A stretch of DNA of 64,000 nt from Alkalihalobacillus deserti (GTDB lineage Bacteria > Bacillota > Bacilli > Bacillales > Bacillaceae_D): positions 558,001 through 622,000 of the forward strand of contig NZ_JAJAFR010000001.1 in assembly GCF_020734105.1 (NCBI RefSeq), written 5' to 3'. The notes below the pieces were generated by a model, which ran no database searches, was not told the DNA's origin, and worked only from the letters and a program-made list of their open reading frames with translations. Below are positions 25,445 through 33,957 of this stretch, piece by piece. The number at the start of each line of letters is the position of its first letter. The stretch's first letter is position 1. The position numbers and the translations under genes are program-made.

Positions 25445-27052
25445 ATGACACGCCCATGGCAAAAAGGAGTACCTAGTATTCAAAAGGATTTAATTATACC
25501 AGAAATTTCTTTATATGAAATTTTGAAAAAAAGTGCACAAACATATCGCGATCGTGCAGCAATTATTTTTGAAGATGAAATGATCTCATATAAGCAACTA
25601 TTCGATAGAGTCAATAGATTAGTCGATTCTTGGAATCGGATAGAGATGAAAAAGGGGCAAAGAATTGGGTTAATGCTTTCTAATCATCCTAATTATATTC
25701 TGAGCTATTATGCAGCCCAAGCTCTAGGAATGATTGTAGTCCAAATTAATCCGATGTACACACATAGAGAGTTACTGCAAATTGTCGATAACTCCAAACT
25801 TAGTCACATCGTTGTCGAGCCAGAGTGTCTTGATATCGTAAATCAAGTTCAGTTTATGTGTACGATTGATACGATCATCGTACCGGGAGATAAACTGGAG
25901 TTAAATGGAAATAAGAATGGAACGTATTACCTTTTAAAGGATTTAATCGATAGTGGCGAGCCTGCCGAGGTAAATCCAGACATAGCGGTTTTTGATGATG
26001 TTGCAGTTATTCAATATACAGGCGGTACAACAGGTAAGATCAAAGGTGCTATGTTAACACATTATAACCTTGTTGCTAATGTCGTACAAAGTCGCCTAAT
26101 GTACGGCGAAGAAATGAAGGATGGAGAAGAAGTAGTATTGACCGCAACCCCACTTTATCACGTGTATGCAATGACAAGTGCAATGAATTTAGGACTATAT
26201 ATGGGAAGTACCATCTTACTGTTAAAGAAATTTGAAATAGAAGAAGTATTACAAAACATACAAACTTTCAGACCGACATTCTTCCCAGGTGTACCTCGAA
26301 TGTACAATGCCTTTGTTAACCATCCAAAAGTTGAGCAGTATGGGCTCGATTGTTTGAAGTTTTGCTCAAGTGGATCAGCGCCCTTACCAGTAGAAATTAT
26401 CAAAAAGTTTGAAAGGTTAACTGGTGCGATCATTGGGGAAGGGTTCGGAATGACAGAAACTTCACCATCTACACATCGAAATCCGATATTTGGTGTTAGA
26501 AAAGTAGGGAGCATTGGTATTCCCTTACCGGGTACAGATTGTAAAGTAGTTGATGATGATAAAAACGAATTACCACCAAAATCTGTGGGAGAGTTAGTTA
26601 TTAAAGGACCTCAGGTAATGAAGGGCTACTGGAATAATGAAGTAGAAACCCTCCTAGCAATCGGAAACGGCTGGTTAAATACAGGCGACTTAGCAATGAT
26701 GGATGAGGATGGATATTTTTATATTGTTGGTCGAAAAAAAGAAATGATTATTAATGGCGGCTTTAATATATATCCACAAGAAGTGGAAGGTGTGTTATAT
26801 GAGCACCCGCATATAAAAGAAGCTGCTGTTGTGGGGATACCAGATACAGATAAAGGTGAAATTGTAAAAGCATTTGTTGTACCAAAAGAAGGATATCAAC
26901 TTGATATCGAGGAGCTAAAAGGACATTGCTATCGGAATCTGACTCGATATAAAGTTCCTAAATTATTTGAGATTCGTGAGGCTTTGCCAAGAAATACCGT
27001 CGGAAAACTTCTTAAGCGTAAGCTAGTTGAGGAAGAAACAAATACTAAGTAG
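25445..27052 (+). CDS. Acyl-CoA synthetase (AMP-forming), paralogue of 7670
   Basis: The ANL-family ligase has 535 residues: P-loop YTGGTTGKIKGAMLTHYN at about 191-208, GEGFGMTETSPSTHRNP, NTGDLAMMDEDGYFYIVGRKKEMI, GGFNIYPQEVEGVLYE, and the catalytic Lys in RNTVGKLLKRKL. It aligns with the ligase at 7670 over the full length. ATG 25445 follows AAAGGGTGAAAA at 25427-25438. It opens cluster II, followed closely by the hydroxyacyl-CoA dehydrogenase (15 bases). Substrate open; two kept copies suggest different acids or different induction. Confidence 0.9.
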   Translation: MTRPWQKGVPSIQKDLIIPEISLYEILKKSAQTYRDRAAIIFEDEMISYKQLFDRVNRLVDSWNRIEMKKGQRIGLMLSNHPNYILSYYAAQALGMIVVQINPMYTHRELLQIVDNSKLSHIVVEPECLDIVNQVQFMCTIDTIIVPGDKLELNGNKNGTYYLLKDLIDSGEPAEVNPDIAVFDDVAVIQYTGGTTGKIKGAMLTHYNLVANVVQSRLMYGEEMKDGEEVVLTATPLYHVYAMTSAMNLGLYMGSTILLLKKFEIEEVLQNIQTFRPTFFPGVPRMYNAFVNHPKVEQYGLDCLKFCSSGSAPLPVEIIKKFERLTGAIIGEGFGMTETSPSTHRNPIFGVRKVGSIGIPLPGTDCKVVDDDKNELPPKSVGELVIKGPQVMKGYWNNEVETLLAIGNGWLNTGDLAMMDEDGYFYIVGRKKEMIINGGFNIYPQEVEGVLYEHPHIKEAAVVGIPDTDKGEIVKAFVVPKEGYQLDIEELKGHCYRNLTRYKVPKLFEIREALPRNTVGKLLKRKLVEEETNTK

Positions 27053-27067
27053 AAAGAGGATGAGTAG

Positions 27068-27931
27068 ATGACTAGATATACTATTAAACAGGTTGCAGTT
27101 ATTGGTTCAGGTACAATGGGCTCTCAAATTGCAATGGTTTGTGCTTTAGCTGGTTACAATGTCATTCTTCAAGATATTAGTGAGGAAAGTCTATCAAAAG
27201 CTAAAGAATCACTTACAGGCCATATGGATAGAAGAATTGAAAAAGGAAGACTAACAGAAGAACAGGTTAATCAAGCGTTTAATAGGCTTTCCTTTTCTTC
27301 TTCCCTTGAGTCATTAAAAGAAGTTGATTTTGTGATTGAAGCAGCCGTAGAAAAATTGGAGATAAAACGTGAAATTTTTAAGAAGCTAGACGACATCACA
27401 CCAAAGCATGCGATTTTAGCTACCAACAGTTCAACGATTGTTAGTTCAAAGGTGGCCGATGTAACGACAAGACCAGAAAAAGTGTGTAATGTACATTTCT
27501 TTAATCCCGCACTTGTAATGGAACTTGTTGAGGTGGTACAGGGACCCCATACATCTGACGAGACAGCGCAAACTACAATGGAATTCATCAAATCGATTAA
27601 CAAATTCCCAGTTCTGCTAAAAAAAGAAATTTCAGGTTTTGTTGCAAACCGAATCCTAGGTAAATTAATGGACGAAGCCGTATATTTACTAGAAAACGGA
27701 TATGCGACACATGAAGATATTGATATTGTATGTACAAAAGCATTAAATCACCCAATAGGTCCTTTTGCATTAATGGATTTAACAGGGATTGACGTGAATT
27801 ATTATGTTCGGATGCAGCGGTATCAAGAATCGAAAAACGAAGCGGATAAACCAGCAAAATTAATTCAAGAGAAAGTCGAAAAAGGGGAACTTGGACGAAA
27901 AACGGGAAAAGGTTTCTACACATATAGTTAA
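27068..27931 (+). CDS. 3-hydroxyacyl-CoA dehydrogenase (HBD/MmgB type)
   Basis: The 287-residue enzyme has VIGSGTMGSQIA (GxGxxG at 12-17), HFFNPALVMELVEVV with the catalytic His near 140, a C-terminal helical domain with FVANRILGKLMDEAV and ALNHPIGPFALMDLTG, and the final TGKGFYTYS typical of 3-hydroxybutyryl-CoA dehydrogenases. It oxidises (S)-3-hydroxyacyl-CoA with NAD. ATG 27068 follows AGAGGATGAG. Cotranscribed with ligase and thiolase. Confidence 0.93.
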   Translation: MTRYTIKQVAVIGSGTMGSQIAMVCALAGYNVILQDISEESLSKAKESLTGHMDRRIEKGRLTEEQVNQAFNRLSFSSSLESLKEVDFVIEAAVEKLEIKREIFKKLDDITPKHAILATNSSTIVSSKVADVTTRPEKVCNVHFFNPALVMELVEVVQGPHTSDETAQTTMEFIKSINKFPVLLKKEISGFVANRILGKLMDEAVYLLENGYATHEDIDIVCTKALNHPIGPFALMDLTGIDVNYYVRMQRYQESKNEADKPAKLIQEKVEKGELGRKTGKGFYTYS

Positions 27932-27961
27932 GCCTTAGCCACGTATATGAGGAGGGAACGT

Positions 27962-29134
27962 ATGACAGACGCAGTAATTGTATCAGCAGTAAGAACGCCA
28001 ATTGCCAAGCAAGGAGGCTCTCTGGCAACGATGGACCCATCAGAGTACGGTGCAGCCGTTATTCAAGAAGCAATGAAAAGGGCAAACCTAAATGGAGAAG
28101 AGATTAGTGACGTCATCTTTGGCAATTGCTTATCAGGCGGAGGAAACATAGCTAGGTTGACATTGTTGCAAGCGGGCCTGCCTATATCCGTACCAGGACT
28201 TACTATTGATAGGCAGTGTGGGTCTGGAATGAATAGTGTAGGGCTTGCAGCTGACAGAGTGAAGTTAAACCCAAGAGAGGTTTTTCTAGCAGGGGGAACC
28301 GAGAGTATGACACGCTCCCCTTACTTGCTTGCACCTCAACAACGGCCATACGACCGCATGCCTCCTCAATTTGTAAAGAGAAGACTTTCACCAGACTTTA
28401 TCGGTGATCCTGGAATGGGTATTACAGCTGAAAACTTAGTTAAAAAATATAATGTTACAAGAGAAGAACAGGATGAGTTTGCTCTTAGAAGCCAGCTTAA
28501 CATGCAGCATGCAATGGAAAATGGTTATTTTGACGAACAAATTGTCCCGATTCAACTATCTGGAAAAAAAGGCCCGTATTTATTTGAGGCTGATGAACAT
28601 CCTCGTGCAAATTCAACAATAGAAGGCCTAGCCAAGTTAAAACCTGTTTTTAAAAAGGATGGAAGTGTTACAGCTGGGAACTCATCAGGCGTAAATGATG
28701 GTGCATCTGCAATCGTGATGATGAGTGCCGAACTTGCAAAAGAAAAAGGATTAGAAATTTTAGCGAAAGTAACAGAATGGACAGTTGCTGGTGTTGATCC
28801 AAACGTTATGGGAATTGGTCCAGTTCCAGCAGTGCGAAAGTTGCTAGAGAAAACAGGTATGTTGCTTGCTGACTTTGATTTAATTGAATTAAACGAAGCG
28901 TTTGCGGCTCAAGTTATTGCTTGTAACCGTGAATTAGAACTTGACATGGAAAAGGTGAATGTTAACGGGGGGGCGATAGCCCATGGTCATCCTATAGCAG
29001 CAACAGGTTCCATGCTAGTAACAAAGCTTGTATATGAAATGAAACGAAGAAATGTAGATCGAGGCTTGGTGACTGCTTGTATTGGCGGTGGTCAAGGTAT
29101 CGCTCTTGCATTAGAAAGAAGTGCTTCTTATTAA
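27962..29134 (+). CDS. Acetyl-CoA C-acyltransferase (thiolase), paralogue of 6432
   Basis: The protein has 390 residues from ATG 27962 (GGAGGGAA at 27951-27958; the longer start at 27947 overlaps the ribosome binding site). Catalytic Cys about 86 in DRQCGSGMNSV, His about 343 in GAIAHGHPIAATG, Cys about 373 in CIGGGQG. The LSGGGNIARLT and [11 protein letters not shown] stretches match the 6432 thiolase, but GHPIAATGS replaces GHPLGATGA. It completes an (S)-specific beta-oxidation set with the neighbours on both sides. Confidence 0.92.
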   Translation: MTDAVIVSAVRTPIAKQGGSLATMDPSEYGAAVIQEAMKRANLNGEEISDVIFGNCLSGGGNIARLTLLQAGLPISVPGLTIDRQCGSGMNSVGLAADRVKLNPREVFLAGGTESMTRSPYLLAPQQRPYDRMPPQFVKRRLSPDFIGDPGMGITAENLVKKYNVTREEQDEFALRSQLNMQHAMENGYFDEQIVPIQLSGKKGPYLFEADEHPRANSTIEGLAKLKPVFKKDGSVTAGNSSGVNDGASAIVMMSAELAKEKGLEILAKVTEWTVAGVDPNVMGIGPVPAVRKLLEKTGMLLADFDLIELNEAFAAQVIACNRELELDMEKVNVNGGAIAHGHPIAATGSMLVTKLVYEMKRRNVDRGLVTACIGGGQGIALALERSASY

Positions 29135-29156
29135 TCTAGTAAAAGGGGTGGGAAAA

Positions 29157-29936
29157 TTGTCGTTTTCTAATATTGAAGTTTTAATTAAAGACCAGATTGG
29201 CTTTATTACGATTAATCGTCCTGAGGTACGGAATGCTCTGAATAAAGAAACATTAGAAGAATTTGTGATCGCACTTAATCAACTAAGAGAAGATAGTGAA
29301 GTAGGGTGTCTGGTCTTTACTGGAAAAGGAGAGAAATCCTTCGCTGCAGGTGCAGATATTGCACAACTTAAGGAAAAAAATATGATTGATGCATTTAGAT
29401 CTGGCGGAATGCAGGAAGTATACGATCTCATTGAAGCGTATGAGAAACCAACAATAGCGATGGTTAATGGTTTTGCTCTTGGTGGAGGATGTGAGTTAGC
29501 GATGGCTTGCGATATCCGAATAGCCTCTTTGAATGCAAAATTTGGATTGCCAGAATTAAATTTATCGATCATTCCAGGAGCTGGAGGGACACAACGATTA
29601 GCTCGGCTCGTAGGAAAAGGAAAAGCGATGGAACTGATACTAACTGGTAAGGTAATTACTGCAGAGGAAGCCTATCGTATTGGGTTAGTTTCAGAAGTTG
29701 TCCATTCTGAAAATCTACTAGAAAACGTTCAAGAAACGGCTGCTAAAATTTTAGCAAAAGGTCCGTTAGCAGTAAGGCTGGCAAAACTTTCTGTTAACCA
29801 AGGAACAGAAACAGATATGAAAACTGGTTTAATGATCGAAAAGCTCGCTCAAGCGATATTGTTTTCTTCTGAAGATAAAAGAGAAGGGACTGCTGCCTTT
29901 CTTGAGAAGCGAAGTCCGAATTTTCAGGGTAAATAA
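29157..29936 (+). CDS. Enoyl-CoA hydratase (crotonase family)
   Basis: The protein has 259 residues from TTG 29157 (AAAAGGGG at 29141-29148; starting upstream would overlap the thiolase and give an atypical N-terminus). The oxyanion-hole segments are SFAAGADIAQ (about 61-70) and NGFALGGGCELAMACD (about 104-119), with catalytic Glu about 114 and Glu about 134 in GLPELNLSIIPGAGG; both acids are present, so it is an active hydratase. It makes (S)-3-hydroxyacyl-CoA for the HBD at 27068. Two bases separate it from the thioesterase. Confidence 0.92.
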   Translation: MSFSNIEVLIKDQIGFITINRPEVRNALNKETLEEFVIALNQLREDSEVGCLVFTGKGEKSFAAGADIAQLKEKNMIDAFRSGGMQEVYDLIEAYEKPTIAMVNGFALGGGCELAMACDIRIASLNAKFGLPELNLSIIPGAGGTQRLARLVGKGKAMELILTGKVITAEEAYRIGLVSEVVHSENLLENVQETAAKILAKGPLAVRLAKLSVNQGTETDMKTGLMIEKLAQAILFSSEDKREGTAAFLEKRSPNFQGK

Positions 29937-29938
29937 AA

Positions 29939-30358
29939 ATGACAACATTAACTTTAAATGATATGAAAACGAAGATTGAGTCTAGTAGATTTATGAAACA
30001 TCTTGGATTTGAGGTTGAAGAGTTTACAGAAGAAAAGGTAGCATTAAAATTAAAAATTACAGATCATGCCTTAAATGTGAATGGAACCTTACATGGGGGA
30101 ATTCAAGCGTCAATGCTTGATAATATAACGGGTATGGCAGTTCGAGCAAAAACGAAAACGGACTGCGTAACGTTAAATTTGAACATCCATTACTTATCTG
30201 CTATTTCAGAGGGTGAAATTTATGCAACTGCTACGATTATCCAACAAGGACATAAAATTTTAACCGTTGAAGGAGAGATTCGAACATCACAAGGTGTTTT
30301 AGTTTCAAAAGGTGTAGGAGTATTTAAAGTGATTTCACAAAAGAAGGTGGAACGTTGA
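29939..30358 (+). CDS. PaaI-type hot-dog thioesterase (paralogue of 16010)
   Basis: The 139-residue protein has NGTLHGGIQASMLDNITG carrying the PaaI catalytic Asp, then TLNLNIHYLSAISEGEIYATA. ATG 29939 lies two bases after the hydratase stop, and its last codons overlap the TTG start of the next SDR, so the three are translationally coupled. Likely hydrolyses stalled acyl-CoA or a pathway end product. Confidence 0.87.
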   Translation: MTTLTLNDMKTKIESSRFMKHLGFEVEEFTEEKVALKLKITDHALNVNGTLHGGIQASMLDNITGMAVRAKTKTDCVTLNLNIHYLSAISEGEIYATATIIQQGHKILTVEGEIRTSQGVLVSKGVGVFKVISQKKVER

Positions 30359-31116
30359 ATTTACTAGATGGAAGAGTAGCTTTAATAACAGGCGGTAGTA
30401 AAGGGATTGGCAAGGAGATAGCAAGAACGTTTTCTTCTCAAAGAGCAACCGTTTATATCATTGATTTGGATGAAAAAGCTCTTAATGAAACAAAAGAAGA
30501 GTTTGCAAACGATGGGTTAGAGATAGCGACGTTTAAAGTGAATGTTTGTGATAAAGAAAAAATAGATGATACGTTTCAACAAATAGCTAATAAACATGGG
30601 AATATGGATATATTGGTGAATAATGCAGGTGTCATACGAGATAACCTATTTTTTAAAATGACGGAAGAAGATTGGGATACTGTCATGAATGTACACGTAA
30701 AAGGAAGTTATTTTTGCAGTCAAATTGCTCAAAAATACATGGTACGTGAACAATATGGAAGAATTATCAATATTTCTTCTACCTCTGCACTCGGGAAGAG
30801 GGGCCAAGCGAATTATTCAACAGCAAAAGCTGGCATTCAAGGATTCACAAAAACACTAGCGATTGAACTTGGAAGGTATGGCATTACGGTTAATGCCATA
30901 GCACCTGGTTTTATTGAAACAGAGATGACAAAGGCAACAGCAAAAAGGTTAGGCCTCGACTTTGAAGATCTGATAGAAAGAAATAAGAATACAATTCCTG
31001 TAGGTAGAACTGGAAAACCAGCTGACATAGCAAATGCTGCATTGTTTTTTGCACTAGAAGCATCGTCATTTGTTAGCGGTCAAGTGTTATATGTAGCTGG
31101 AGGACCAAGAACGTAA
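30355..31116 (+). CDS. FabG-like SDR (paralogue of 4755)
   Basis: The 253-residue SDR starts at TTG 30355 within the TTGA overlap with the thioesterase, with AAGGTGG at 30343-30349. TGGSKGIG at 12-19, NNAGVIRDNLFF, and ISSTSALGKRGQANYSTAKAG with the catalytic Ser, Tyr and Lys. The C-terminal GFIETEMTKATAKR and VSGQVLYVAGGP are almost the same as in the SDR at 4755. It probably acts on a 3-oxo/3-hydroxyacyl-CoA of (R) configuration or a side-chain alcohol. Last gene of cluster II. Confidence 0.87.
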   Translation: MNLLDGRVALITGGSKGIGKEIARTFSSQRATVYIIDLDEKALNETKEEFANDGLEIATFKVNVCDKEKIDDTFQQIANKHGNMDILVNNAGVIRDNLFFKMTEEDWDTVMNVHVKGSYFCSQIAQKYMVREQYGRIINISSTSALGKRGQANYSTAKAGIQGFTKTLAIELGRYGITVNAIAPGFIETEMTKATAKRLGLDFEDLIERNKNTIPVGRTGKPADIANAALFFALEASSFVSGQVLYVAGGPRT

Positions 31117-31125
31117 TAAATATTT

Positions 31126-31173
31126 AAAAGGGGTATTCCAAAGGTTTTTATCTTTTGGAACACCCCTTTTATT
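31126..31173 (+). terminator. Terminator of cluster II
   Basis: AAAAGGGGT.TTCCAAA and TTTTGGAA.ACCCCTTTT form a long stem followed by ATTT, 10 bases after the SDR stop. Confidence 0.8.
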
Positions 31174-31411
31174 TAGTTATGATACAAATTCGTATTATCT
31201 ACTACGTTTATAAAGGATATTTCAGAGATACTATCTCGTCGTTTTCATGAAAATTCACTGACGAATTAAATGATGCATAATTGAATTAGATTATATCGAT
31301 TCCTCATTTTATATACGATTTTCAAAATGATAAATAGACCGTTTACATTCGTAAAAGGCGCTAGTATAAGGATTATAAAAATATATAAAAAAATACCTTT
31401 AGAAATAAAGT

Positions 31412-31428
31412 TGGCATGCGAATTGCAT
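31412..31428 (+). promoter_or_regulatory. Sigma-54 promoter P3 (-24/-12)
   Basis: TGGCATG-N4-TTGCAT, with GG (31413-31414) and GC (31425-31426) ten bases apart. It precedes the permease-HBD-dehydrogenase-ETF genes. Confidence 0.85.
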
Positions 31429-31616
31429 TATTAAAAGGTGTAACAAGAAAAATGATATGGGGGTACAAATTATGGCAGCGTTATTTAAAAGATTACCCAG
31501 TGCATGTTATTTCTACGATCTACGTATTTGACGTAGAAACCTTAGAAATTCAGCGTAATATCTTTAGTAGGAATTAAAGAATATTCGATAGAAGAACTGA
31601 TTAACGGAGGCAAGAT
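31429..31616 (+). other. Leader between P3 and the permease gene
   Basis: The transcript from P3 would carry about 180 untranslated bases. They contain ATATGGGGGTACAAATT and an ATG (31472) opening a 19-codon frame (MAALFKRLPSACYFYDLRI), and in another frame coding-like sequence around 31498-31577. A small hairpin TCTACGT/ACGTAGA lies at about 31517. It could be a decayed gene or a leader peptide; I cannot decide. Confidence 0.35.
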
Positions 31617-32957
31617 GTGGAATCCATAAGAAGCGGATCTATCTGGGTCCTAGTAATTACGTTTTTGATCCATACCTTCTTTGCTTTTCCATACGGGGAA
31701 AGAATTTTAGGATTTCTCACACTTATCGTTGTTCTTTTACTTCTTTCAAAGTTAAATGGATTTTCTAAAGCAATAAGCTCATCCATGCTTTTGATAGGGA
31801 TAATTGTAATGATTAGTAGTGGGAATGTTGAGAATTGGGAAGAAAGTGTAATTGTCAATTTACCATTAATCGTGTTGCTAGTTATCGTTCCTATGTTGTC
31901 TTTTCCGATAGGGATAGGGAAGTACGATGAACATATTGGTTTCTTTATTAAACGATATAGTAGTAGTCCAAGGAAACTATTTTTATCAATCACAGGACTT
32001 TTCTTTCTTATCGGTCCAATTATAAATATGGGAACAATTAGATTAATGGATGACCTGTTAAAAAAATTAAAACTACCCAATGAATTCTTAGCTAAAAGTT
32101 ACATGAGGGGCTTTACGGTCACCATTATGTGGTCACCTTTCTTTGCTTCTCTTTTACTAGTGCTGCACCTTGTGAATGTCCCTTTGTATTCATATTTACC
32201 AGTAGCTTTAGTAGTAGCACTCATTCACCTTCTAGTAAGTAATCTATTATTTTTGAGAGATTCGAAACATATTGAATGGACTTCAGAGGAGAAACCTTCT
32301 ATTAATTTGCGCAAAATTTATGAGTTATTAATTATCTTTTTTCTGTTTTTTTTAATTGTTTTTTTGCTCGATTTTATATTCGAACTAAAGATGGTTATTA
32401 ATGTAACGATAGGAGCTTTTATATTAACTCTCTTATGGAGCCTTTATTTAAAATCATTAAAACCATTTCTCACAAGATTAAATACATACAGGAAAAATTC
32501 TGTTTATCAAAGTGCAAATGAAATCGTTTTATTTCTGACGGCTGGATTTTTTGGTTCGGTTATTTCAAAAACCACCTTAGGTGAGTGGATAAATAGTGCT
32601 ATAGTGCTTTTGGGTAATATTTCCATTTTATTATTAATATTTTCGATTATCATATTTACTTCATTGTTAGCTATGGTAGGAATTCATCAGATCGTAACAA
32701 TAAGTGCTATTGCAACAAGTGTTGTTGTTTTTGATGTTGGAATTCATCCAGTTGCTTTTGCTTTAACGTTAATGTGTGCTTGGACGACGGCAACGATTAT
32801 TTCTCCTATTTCAGCGGTTAATGTGATTTTGTCTAATTTGTTAGACAAGGTATATAGGGATGTTGCGATAAGATGGAACGGAACTTTCACATGGGTCATT
32901 ATTATGGTTTATACACTTTCAATTTATATCACAAATTTTGTTTTGAACTGGTTGTAG
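31617..32957 (+). CDS. Multi-spanning permease, ion-transporter (IT) superfamily-like, substrate unknown
   Basis: The 446-residue hydrophobic protein has about 11-12 membrane segments in two halves joined by a loop near 215-240. FLIGPIINMGTIRLMDDLL in the first half and MVGIHQIVTISAIATS in the second sit where IT-superfamily carriers (DcuC, CitM, ArsB types) have their re-entrant hairpins, but I cannot name a family with confidence. GTG 31617 is set by CGGAGG at 31605-31610. It is the first gene behind P3 and next to acyl-CoA genes, so organic acid uptake is the natural guess. Confidence 0.6.
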   Translation: MESIRSGSIWVLVITFLIHTFFAFPYGERILGFLTLIVVLLLLSKLNGFSKAISSSMLLIGIIVMISSGNVENWEESVIVNLPLIVLLVIVPMLSFPIGIGKYDEHIGFFIKRYSSSPRKLFLSITGLFFLIGPIINMGTIRLMDDLLKKLKLPNEFLAKSYMRGFTVTIMWSPFFASLLLVLHLVNVPLYSYLPVALVVALIHLLVSNLLFLRDSKHIEWTSEEKPSINLRKIYELLIIFFLFFLIVFLLDFIFELKMVINVTIGAFILTLLWSLYLKSLKPFLTRLNTYRKNSVYQSANEIVLFLTAGFFGSVISKTTLGEWINSAIVLLGNISILLLIFSIIIFTSLLAMVGIHQIVTISAIATSVVVFDVGIHPVAFALTLMCAWTTATIISPISAVNVILSNLLDKVYRDVAIRWNGTFTWVIIMVYTLSIYITNFVLNWL

Positions 32958-33052
32958 TAAGAGAAATGAGTGTTCACTACTTTAAATCGACACGATTAAA
33001 CAAAGTAAATCATTGAGTAGTCAAATAGCTACTTATCTAAGGAGTGAGATAA

Positions 33053-33898
33053 ATGAAGAATATAGCTGTCATAGGTTCGGGAGTTATGGGAAGAGGTATA
33101 GCCTATGTTTGTGCCCTTAATGGTTTTCAGGTTCATGTAAACGATATTAATTCAGATTCGTTAGCTCAAGCTAACAATTATATCGAGAATGAATTGAGAA
33201 AGAGTGCTGAAAGAGGCTTCATTGAAGAAGGTGATGTTAAAAAAGCACTAAATAACCTAACATTTTCTACGGACCTTGAAATTTGTGTAAAAGAAGCAGA
33301 TCTTGTAATCGAAGCTGTACTTGAATTAATGGAGTTGAAAGTGCAAATATTTAAGGAACTAGATAAGTTGTGTTCACCACATACCATTTTTGCAACTAAT
33401 ACGTCTACCATGAGCCCGACTGAAATTGGTGCTCAAACATCTCGTCCAGATAAAGTAATCACCATGCACTTCTTTAATCCAGTTCATAAAATGAAGCTAA
33501 TCGAAATTGTAAAAGGTCTAGATACATCAGTAGAAACGTTCAAACTAGCCGAACAAGTTGGGAGGCAAATGCAAAAGGAAACGGTAGAAGTGAATGAATT
33601 TCCTGGTTTTGTAACAAGTAGAATGAATTGCTTAATCGGGAACGAGGCAATGAATCTTCTGATGGAGGGGGTAGCTTCTGCAGAGGATATAGATAAATCT
33701 ATGAAACTTGGATTAAATCACCCAATGGGGCCACTTGAACTGGCTGATTTAGTAGGTTTAGATACAAGACTGCGCAACATGGAGTATCTTCATAAAACAT
33801 TAGGTGAAAAGTATCGTCCATGTCCGCTGTTAGTTAAATATGTAAAAGCTGGGAAGCTAGGAAGAAAAACAGGTTCAGGGTTTTATCAATATAACTAA
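33053..33898 (+). CDS. 3-hydroxyacyl-CoA dehydrogenase (second copy)
   Basis: The 281-residue protein has VIGSGVMGRGIAYVCALNGF (GxGxxG at 8-13), HFFNPVHKMKLIEIVKG with the catalytic His near 138, LNHPMGPLELADLVGLDTRL and the closing KTGSGFYQYN. It differs clearly from the copy at 27068 but has the same fold and length; HFFNPVHKM is the 3-hydroxybutyryl-CoA dehydrogenase pattern. ATG 33053 follows AAGGAGTGAG. It is in the P3 operon, between permease and acyl-CoA dehydrogenase. Confidence 0.92.
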   Translation: MKNIAVIGSGVMGRGIAYVCALNGFQVHVNDINSDSLAQANNYIENELRKSAERGFIEEGDVKKALNNLTFSTDLEICVKEADLVIEAVLELMELKVQIFKELDKLCSPHTIFATNTSTMSPTEIGAQTSRPDKVITMHFFNPVHKMKLIEIVKGLDTSVETFKLAEQVGRQMQKETVEVNEFPGFVTSRMNCLIGNEAMNLLMEGVASAEDIDKSMKLGLNHPMGPLELADLVGLDTRLRNMEYLHKTLGEKYRPCPLLVKYVKAGKLGRKTGSGFYQYN

Positions 33899-33957
33899 AA
33901 TGTAAGCCCTTAAAAAATTATGAGATGTAAATATTAGAATGGGAGAGTGTGAATCAA

